From assembly GCA_036741235.1 (NCBI GenBank), contig DAINSQ010000151.1:1-11268 (forward strand): a DNA stretch of 11,268 bases, given 5' to 3'. The notes beneath the pieces were generated by a model that saw nothing but the letters and a program-made list of their open reading frames with translations, was not told where the DNA came from and did not search any database. Source of the stretch: JABWBR01 sp036741235. Its GTDB lineage: Bacteria; Bacteroidota; Bacteroidia; Chitinophagales; Saprospiraceae. A program made the position numbers and the translations under genes. Shown one piece after another: positions 6,809-11,268 of the stretch. Positions within the stretch are counted from its first letter, which is position 1. Each line of letters starts with the position of its first letter.

Positions 6809-7351
6809 TTAATTGACTTTGCGGCCTGCGGCCGTGCGTGAATTGACGGCAGATTGGTTGATTTTTTTCAAATCTACAAGCAAGCCGGCATAGGCGCTTT
6901 CGTTGTCAACCCGGTATTTTTTGCCCTCGTAGGTTACCTGCCCTTCCCGGCGGTTCCATTCTGAAGCCAGCAATACATATCGGTCGCCGACTTTGGGGTT
7001 GGGGCCGAAGACCAGGTAGCGGTCGTCGCCGCCGGTTTCAAAACTAACGGCAAAGCGGTCGACCTTGGGGCTGAACAGAAATACGCCGGGTGTGCCTTTG
7101 CGTATGACTATTTCTTCAACCTGCCTGCCGTCGATGATCTTGATTTGCCCGCGCACGATTTCAGAACTGCCGCTGTTGATGGCCCTGTGCATGACGATGT
7201 CGTTGGAGAGGTAAAATTGCACGCGTTTTAGTTCGTTGTCAGTCCAGCGGTTTTGTTCGTACATCTGCTGGGTGAAGGGGCGAAGCGTCGGCCCGCAGGA
7301 GCTGAGCGCCAATAGCGCCAATAGCGAAAACAGAGTGATATTGCGATACAT
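6809..7351 (-). CDS. Small lipoprotein of unknown function
   Basis: With the ATG at 7351 the product has 180 residues and starts with a typical lipoprotein signal: MYRN, a hydrophobic run (5-16) and the lipobox L16-S17-S18-C19, so C19 is probably acylated. A longer frame opens with TTG at 7375, but that codon overlaps the promoter element, so the ATG is chosen. The residues after the cysteine (GPTLRPF) lack the acidic stretch linked to surface export in some Bacteroidetes, so it may face the periplasm. The mature part is strand-rich: ELKRVQFYLSNDIVMHR, EIVIRKGTPGVFLF and RFAVSFETGGDDRYLVFGP, ending in basic residues. It is transcribed from its own promoter ahead of the two-gene unit on the same strand. 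No family is recognised. Confidence 0.8.
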   Translation of the reverse strand: MYRNITLFSLLALLALSSCGPTLRPFTQQMYEQNRWTDNELKRVQFYLSNDIVMHRAINSGSSEIVRGQIKIIDGRQVEEIVIRKGTPGVFLFSPKVDRFAVSFETGGDDRYLVFGPNPKVGDRYVLLASEWNRREGQVTYEGKKYRVDNESAYAGLLVDLKKINQSAVNSRTAAGRKVN

Positions 7352-7371
7352 GGTTGTGTGGTTTTGTAATA

Positions 7372-7401
7372 CCAAGTTAAGGGCTCCCCGTGTATTGCAA
7401 A
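7372..7401 (-). promoter_or_regulatory. Promoter of the lipoprotein gene (-33 and -7 elements)
   Basis: On the minus strand TTTG (7401-7398) is followed after 18 nt by TAACTTGG (7379-7372), one base off TAnnTTTG. Element identity and spacing fit the Bacteroidota sigma-factor consensus TTTG-N17-23-TAnnTTTG. The start codon at 7351 follows about 20 nt later, giving a short leader. Confidence 0.6.
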
Positions 7402-7460
7402 ATGACCTTAAGAATGTTTAACCCCGGTTTAACTCATTTTAACGGCTGTTGAAAGTTTTA

Positions 7461-7468
7461 TAACTTTG
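7461..7468 (+). promoter_or_regulatory. -7 promoter element of the single-pass membrane protein gene
   Basis: TAACTTTG is an exact TAnnTTTG match 21 nt before the ATG at 7490, and it shares the extension TAACTTTGTCGC with the accD site. It overlaps an in-frame TTG at 7466, which argues that this TTG is not the start codon. No well-spaced TTTG lies upstream. Confidence 0.55.
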
Positions 7469-7489
7469 TCGCGAATATTGACGATATAT

Positions 7490-7975
7490 ATGGAATCGCT
7501 TCAAAAGCAATGGGATATATGGCTGCCTCGTTTTCAGCAATGGGTAGCGGAACTTACGCCCGCAGAATGGGTGATAGGAATCGGCGTTTTGCTCATTTTG
7601 ATTGTATTGCTGACCGTGCGCGGTTCCAGGCGTTCCCGCAATAAACACCTTGCTCCGCAATTGGCCCTGCACGCTTTTCAAATAGCCCCCCTGGGCCGCG
7701 ATGCCTTTTTTAAAATACGCAATAACGGCGAAATGGCTACGCTTACTACTATGCTTATCAAGGGCCGCAATGATCTGCTGATTAAAAGCGATTACGCCGG
7801 CCACCAGATTGAGAAAGATAAGGTGTACGGTATTTTGCTGGAAACGACGTCTAAAGATCGCATCCAAAATGATTTTAGTATCGAGTTGATGTATATCGAC
7901 CAGGACCGCAATGTGTATCGCCAGGTTTTTGATTTACGCCAACAAGCAGCTTTGCCCCCAAAGATGGTAAGATAG
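7490..7975 (+). CDS. Single-pass membrane protein with a C-terminal soluble domain
   Basis: A 161-residue product that I do not recognise. An amphipathic, tryptophan-rich N terminus (W8, W11, W18, W27) precedes one membrane segment at about 27-43 (VIGIGVLLILIVLLTV). The very basic RGSRRSRNK (44-52) follows, and by the positive-inside rule it places the C terminus in the cytoplasm. Residues 58-150 alternate as beta strands (LHAFQIAPLGRDAFFKIRNN, TLTTMLIKGRNDLLI, SIELMYIDQDRNVYRQVFDL) and may form a small beta-sandwich domain. The frame can extend upstream to TTG at 7466, but that codon sits in the promoter element, so ATG at 7490 is chosen. An octamer array starts seven bases after the stop codon. 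The gene is convergent with the beta-helix gene. Confidence 0.75.
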   Translation: MESLQKQWDIWLPRFQQWVAELTPAEWVIGIGVLLILIVLLTVRGSRRSRNKHLAPQLALHAFQIAPLGRDAFFKIRNNGEMATLTTMLIKGRNDLLIKSDYAGHQIEKDKVYGILLETTSKDRIQNDFSIELMYIDQDRNVYRQVFDLRQQAALPPKMVR

Positions 7976-7982
7976 GTTTTTA

Positions 7983-8014
7983 ATTTGCTGATTTGCTGAT
8001 TTGCTAATTTGCTG
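7983..8014 (+). repeat. Octamer array, left arm of octamer site 2
   Basis: Four head-to-tail 8-bp units (ATTTGCTG, ATTTGCTG, ATTTGCTA, ATTTGCTG) start seven bases after the TAG of the membrane-protein gene. A further isolated ATTTGCTG lies at 8096-8103, after the palindromic element. Confidence 0.95.
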
Positions 8015-8015
8015 A

Positions 8016-8095
8016 TTCGACCGAAGGCTAACGAAGTGAGTCCCGATTGAAAATCGGGGGAGTCCCGTACCGACTGCAAGGAGGTCGGGATGCTA
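8016..8095. repeat. GC-rich palindromic element inside octamer site 2
   Basis: This segment interrupts the octamer units. It holds hairpin A, CCCGATT (8042-8048) and AATCGGG (8052-8058) around GAA. It also holds hairpin B, CCGAC (8070-8074) and GTCGG (8084-8088) around a 9-nt loop. AGTCCCG is repeated at 8039-8045 and 8061-8067, and a TCCCG at 8063-8067 could pair alternatively with CGGGA (8086-8090). Its base composition differs sharply from the AT-rich flanks. It looks like a dispersed REP-like intergenic element, which only a genome search can confirm. Confidence 0.7.
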
Positions 8096-8123
8096 ATTTG
8101 CTGATAATTAAATAATAAATATT

Positions 8124-8203
8124 CAGCACATCAGCACATTAACCCATCAGCACATCAGCACATTAACCCATCAGCACATCAGCACATTAACCCATCAGCA
8201 CAT
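8124..8203 (-). repeat. Octamer array, right arm of octamer site 2
   Basis: Ten 8-bp units without interruption: CAGCACAT, CAGCACAT, TAACCCAT repeated as a 24-bp block three times, then one more CAGCACAT. CAGCACAT is the reverse complement of ATGTGCTG, so this array is inverted relative to the left arm and differs from it at one base per unit. The last unit ends on the first base of the beta-helix gene's stop triplet (8203-8205). Confidence 0.95.
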
Positions 8204-10452
8204 TAATCAACCGCTTCCAGGCGAAAATCAATAGTTGCGAGGCCACCTGCGTCAAAATGATAGATTTCGAATTGGTGTTCGCCGCCGAAGAGATCGAGTA
8301 CTGCTTCATCCACGGCGGGTTCGTGGATATCCCAGTGGTCGATAACCAGATTGCCGTCAACGTAGAGTCGCAGCCCATCGTCGCTGGTCACGGTGATGCG
8401 GTATTTGCCGGCCGGCAGGGTAGTTTTGGCTGTTGCAAAAGTGGCAAACTTATCGGCGGGCACTTTTTCGTGCGGGGCGCCCCACCAGCGCCAGGCGAGT
8501 TGGGAAGTAGCTTGCACATGCAGAGGCTGGCGTTGGCGCAGCGCGGCAAAAGCTTCAAAATTGGAGAGCGGGTCGGTAGTTTCGTCGTAGGCTGCCCACT
8601 TCACATGCCAGTCGATATCCTTTTCAAAACGCCTGAATTCAAAGCGATGGGGTTGGCGTGTGGGGCGGGTAATGCCCAATTGGTCGACGTAGGTTACGCC
8701 TTTGTATTCTAATACCAACAAAACAAGGGGTTTGTCGGGCTGTCGCTGAAGGCTGATAGTGGCGGGTATTTCGCCGCTGCTTTCGCCGGTTAGGGTCAAC
8801 CCCGCTGTATTCACAACGCGCCAGGTTCCTGCCGGACCCATGATATCGAAGGTATAGACGCCGTCTTTGATGTCGCGGAGCCATATTGCCGGGTATTCAA
8901 AGTTGTAGGGCCCCCATTCGTTCACCAGCATAAAGCGCCTTCCGCGGGGGTGATCTTTGGGCAAAGCGGCATTTCTGCCGTTGGGCAGTGGCGCCGGTAT
9001 TTTTTGTTGTACCCAATCGGGCAATTGTAAAACCTGCTCAAAAACCGAAGTATCAGTAACGGTGGCGGCTTGTATCAGCCTGTTGCGGTCGCGGTCGGGG
9101 ATGGGGCTGTTGATTTGTTCGGGCAGGTAAATGTTGTTTTTTACCAAAAAGCGATTTTCGTTGGGCTGCTCTTCGAGTAGTAATTGATCGAAGCGGAAAA
9201 ACTCGTTGTTGTCATTGATAATCACTTTGCGTGTGCCGGCGATTTTGAGGGGTGTTTTTACCGATACGAACGCATTGCGCCACAGGTTGTAATCGCGGCT
9301 CATCACATCCCGGTTTTGTGCGTAGCCCCAGTCGGCGGGTTGTTCTTTGCGCTGCCAGAGCCAAACGCCGGTTTGGTTGTTGGCGAAATAGTTGTTGGCG
9401 ATGGTATTCGACTGGCCGTGTTCAATGGCGATGCCGTGTTGGCAATTGGTGATGCGGTTGCCTGCAATGAGGGTTTGGTAGCTATAGCCGCCCCACACGC
9501 CGTAGGTACACTCGTCGAGCCGGTTGCCGATGATCTGGTTGGAACTGAAGGTTACTTCTACGCCATTGGTAGGCGAGTGCGAAAAGTCGTTGGCATACAA
9601 CATATTATTATTACAGCCGCCTTCACCGGTATCCATCGTACTTTGACCGGCCCACAGGAAAAAACCGTCGCCGGAGTGGGTAGCGGAGTTGTAGGCAAAT
9701 ACGTTATCGTTGCTTTGCTCGTAGCACAAAATGCCGGCGGAATCCTGACCGCGGCTATAAAAGCCATGGCTATAACCCCGAACGTTCCAGTCAAGTCGGT
9801 TGTGCATCACTTTATTACGGCTGCTGCGGTACAATCCGATGCCGATACCCGAATTAAAGCGGATGTCGTTGTTGTAAAACAGTCCGTCATAGCATCGCAT
9901 AAGCATGATGCCGTTTTGGCCCTGGGTGATGCGCACGTCGTGGATATCGGCTTCGAAGCAATCTTTGAGGTAGATAGCGGCGCCGTAGCGCAGCCACTCG
10001 TCTTTTTCATTTTGGTGGTAGCTGAGCCAGTCCGACAGGTCTTCGCGCTCGCGTATGCTGTACAGGCGCTGGCGGTAGTTATGGCTCAGGTCGCTATTGT
10101 GGATGGTGAGCCCTTGCACGTTTTCGGCCATCAGGGCTACGCGATATCCTCTGGCGTTAAGGTTTTTTATCGTAATATTTTTGCCGGCTTTTATCAGTAT
10201 GGCCAGGCCGCTAAATTGGTTGGGCGGCGCTTGTTTCGCATTGCCGTCGAGCGTAGCGCCGTTAAAATCTACGACAATATTTTCGCCCTGAATGGTGATG
10301 ATGGGGTTGTCGAGGGCGGCGATGGTATAGTCGCCGGCCTGAATAACCGTCGTTTTATCGATCACCATGCCTGCTTGTATCTTCACTTGCTGGGCGTAAG
10401 CCCCTAAACTACAAAGCAAAACGGCGATTATAACAACTATGCGGGTAGCCAT
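8203..10452 (-). CDS. Secreted right-handed beta-helix protein with C-terminal PA14 domain
   Basis: A 749-residue exported protein. A signal peptide (1-20, ending GAYA before Q21) is followed by a right-handed parallel beta-helix (about 40-365). Its turns repeat the Pbh1/NosD-like pattern of short strands and Asn-rich turns: NITIKNLNARGYRVALM, LTIHNSDLSHN, NGIMLMRCYDGLFYNNDI, GIGIGLYRSSRNKVMHN, NTIANNYFANNQTGVWLW. A linker (366-510) leads to a beta domain opening with NEWGPYNFEYPAIWLRD (511-527). Residues about 610-748 form a PA14 domain, marked by TVTSDDGLRLYVDGNLVIDHW in two parts: TVTSDDGLRL and YVDGNLVIDHW (688-707). Beta-helix folds of this kind often bind or cleave acidic polysaccharides, and PA14 domains often bind glycans. 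A carbohydrate role is therefore likely, but no catalytic residues are identified and the substrate is unknown. It is divergent from the outer-membrane barrel gene. Confidence 0.9.
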   Translation of the reverse strand: MATRIVVIIAVLLCSLGAYAQQVKIQAGMVIDKTTVIQAGDYTIAALDNPIITIQGENIVVDFNGATLDGNAKQAPPNQFSGLAILIKAGKNITIKNLNARGYRVALMAENVQGLTIHNSDLSHNYRQRLYSIREREDLSDWLSYHQNEKDEWLRYGAAIYLKDCFEADIHDVRITQGQNGIMLMRCYDGLFYNNDIRFNSGIGIGLYRSSRNKVMHNRLDWNVRGYSHGFYSRGQDSAGILCYEQSNDNVFAYNSATHSGDGFFLWAGQSTMDTGEGGCNNNMLYANDFSHSPTNGVEVTFSSNQIIGNRLDECTYGVWGGYSYQTLIAGNRITNCQHGIAIEHGQSNTIANNYFANNQTGVWLWQRKEQPADWGYAQNRDVMSRDYNLWRNAFVSVKTPLKIAGTRKVIINDNNEFFRFDQLLLEEQPNENRFLVKNNIYLPEQINSPIPDRDRNRLIQAATVTDTSVFEQVLQLPDWVQQKIPAPLPNGRNAALPKDHPRGRRFMLVNEWGPYNFEYPAIWLRDIKDGVYTFDIMGPAGTWRVVNTAGLTLTGESSGEIPATISLQRQPDKPLVLLVLEYKGVTYVDQLGITRPTRQPHRFEFRRFEKDIDWHVKWAAYDETTDPLSNFEAFAALRQRQPLHVQATSQLAWRWWGAPHEKVPADKFATFATAKTTLPAGKYRITVTSDDGLRLYVDGNLVIDHWDIHEPAVDEAVLDLFGGEHQFEIYHFDAGGLATIDFRLEAVD

Positions 10453-10533
10453 ATTGAAAAATTGAAAGATTAGTTAAAATTCAAAGATCGGGCAAACCGT
10501 TGTATATCGCATAGCGTCTAATGGATAAAAAAG

Positions 10534-10541
10534 TATATTTG
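10534..10541 (+). promoter_or_regulatory. -7 promoter element of the outer-membrane protein gene
   Basis: TATATTTG is an exact TAnnTTTG match 21 nt before the ATG at 10563, the same distance as at 7461/7490. It lies downstream of an in-frame ATG at 10521, which therefore is unlikely to be used. No -33 TTTG at 17-23 nt. The divergent region 10453-10562 shows no other clear element. Confidence 0.55.
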
Positions 10542-10562
10542 CACACAAACGAGCATCTGATC

Positions 10563-11174
10563 ATGAAAAAAACACTCCTGCTTGGCTTGATGATATTGGG
10601 ACTTGTTGCGATTTGTCAGACTGATATCTACGCGCAACGCGGAAAGAAAAAAAGTTCGAAAAACGAAGAATACTTCGATGACCGAGGCGGCTTTAAACAC
10701 CGGCTGTGGTACGGCGGCGGTTTTTCGCTCGGGTTTGCCAGCGACCAGTTTACGAGTTTGTTTCAGTTGGGCGTGTCGCCTATGGTGGGTTACAAGGTGA
10801 TCGGCGATCTTTCGGTGGGGCCCCGCGTGTCGGTTTTGTACAACAACTTCCGCGTGCGGCTTTTCGGGAATGAGGTAGAGTCGGCCAACCCCGTATCCTG
10901 GGCGGTAGGCGCTTTTACCAGGTATAAATTCCTGAATTTCCTTTTTGCGCATGCCGAATACGAACTTGAAAACAGGGCTTTTGTACAAACCGACGGCTTT
11001 ACGGTGGATGTGTTGCGCCAGCAGCGCAATAACGCTTACCTGGGGCTGGGCTACAACGGCTCGTCGGGCTCGCTGTGGGGGTTCGAAATTCTTCTGCTTT
11101 ATAACGTCAATCTGCCCAACGACGCCATTGAGTCGCCGTTCGATATCCGGGCGGGGGTGACGTATAATTTTTAA
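10563..11174 (+). CDS. Small outer-membrane beta-barrel protein
   Basis: With the ATG at 10563 the product has 203 residues and starts with a signal peptide (MKKTLLLGLMILGLVAI, cleavage likely after IYA at 24). A basic, charged segment (RGKKKSSKNEEYFDDRGG in the region 26-43) follows. The remainder alternates hydrophobic and polar residues as amphipathic strands: LWYGGGFSLGFAS, SPMVGYKVIGDLSVGPRVSV, SWAVGAFTRYKFL, LFAHAEYELENR, NAYLGLGYNG, FEILLLYNV and IRAGVTYNF, ending in a C-terminal phenylalanine typical of BamA-assembled barrels. This gives about eight strands. The upstream ATG at 10521 would add 14 polar residues ahead of the signal peptide and precedes the promoter element. Function is unknown; small Bacteroidota barrels of this type are often annotated only as outer-membrane beta-barrel proteins. 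Its stop codon runs into an octamer array. Confidence 0.82.
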   Translation: MKKTLLLGLMILGLVAICQTDIYAQRGKKKSSKNEEYFDDRGGFKHRLWYGGGFSLGFASDQFTSLFQLGVSPMVGYKVIGDLSVGPRVSVLYNNFRVRLFGNEVESANPVSWAVGAFTRYKFLNFLFAHAEYELENRAFVQTDGFTVDVLRQQRNNAYLGLGYNGSSGSLWGFEILLLYNVNLPNDAIESPFDIRAGVTYNF

Positions 11175-11268
11175 TTTGCTGATTTGCTGATGTGCTAATT
11201 TGCTAATTTGCTAATTTGCTGATTTGCTAATTTGCTAATTTGCTAATTTGCTAATTTGCTAATTTGCT
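11174..11268 (+). repeat. Octamer array at the window edge (octamer site 3)
   Basis: Almost twelve head-to-tail 8-bp units with no interruption: ATTTGCTG twice, ATGTGCTA, then mostly ATTTGCTA with one ATTTGCTG. The first unit begins on the last base of the outer-membrane gene's TAA. The array runs to the end of the window, so its full length and any inverted partner are not visible. Confidence 0.95.

Noticed and set aside
7439..7867. 142-residue minus-strand frame opposite the single-pass membrane protein gene
   Set aside because: The plus frame has a membrane segment with a flanking basic cluster and a promoter element; the minus frame has neither.
8124..8203. CRISPR-like regular repeat
   Set aside because: Units are 8 bp and contiguous, without spacers, and no cas gene is in the window.
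9184..10407. 407-residue open frame antisense to the beta-helix gene
   Set aside because: It is exactly opposite a gene with a signal peptide and clear beta-helix turns; its product is a low-complexity Ala/Val/Gly sequence without domain motifs, as expected from a shadow frame.
11174..11268. Repeat-encoded C-terminal extension of the outer-membrane protein
   Set aside because: The TAA at 11172-11174 ends the frame before the repeats, and the barrel already ends in the expected terminal phenylalanine.

Overview
The window looks like a piece of a Bacteroidota chromosome, possibly Saprospiria-like (the class is a guess). The evidence is -7 promoter elements of the form TAnnTTTG close to start codons, few Shine-Dalgarno sequences, a SARP/BTAD-type regulator, a lipoprotein, a secreted beta-helix protein and a small outer-membrane beta-barrel. 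No insertion sequence, phage gene, CRISPR array, tRNA or rRNA is visible.

Layout. Positions 110-2142 (+) carry two housekeeping genes: hemE (heme synthesis) and accD (fatty-acid synthesis, zinc-ribbon carboxyltransferase subunit). accD ends tail-to-tail with an 11-bp overlap against a minus-strand Ca2+/Na+ antiporter-family gene (2132-3208). Upstream of that gene on the same strand is a regulator (3288-4559, -) made of a degenerate receiver domain, a winged helix and a BTAD repeat domain. It has its own terminator and is divergent from a small zinc-ribbon-like protein (4635-4859, +). A minus-strand group follows: a lipoprotein with a good promoter (6809-7351), a 156-residue unknown (6144-6614) and a 314-residue protein with YegP/DUF1508-like repeats (5080-6024), closed by a strong hairpin at 5041-5076. 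The last two form a probable cytoplasmic two-gene unit, separated by a long inverted repeat. Next are a single-pass membrane protein (7490-7975, +), a convergent secreted 749-residue beta-helix plus PA14 protein (8203-10452, -), and a divergent outer-membrane barrel (10563-11174, +).

The most unusual structure is not a gene. Three intergenic sites (6062-6132, 7983-8203, 11174-11268) are built of tandem degenerate 8-bp units (ATTTGCTG, ATGTGCTG or GTTTACAG types), each starting at or a few bases after a stop codon. Two of the sites are arranged as inverted arms, and one of them encloses a separate GC-rich palindromic element. A reverse-complement copy of the ATTTGCTG unit in the loop of the GTTTACAG-type site links the two unit types. 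The family may act in transcription termination or 3'-end formation, or may simply be an expanding repeat.
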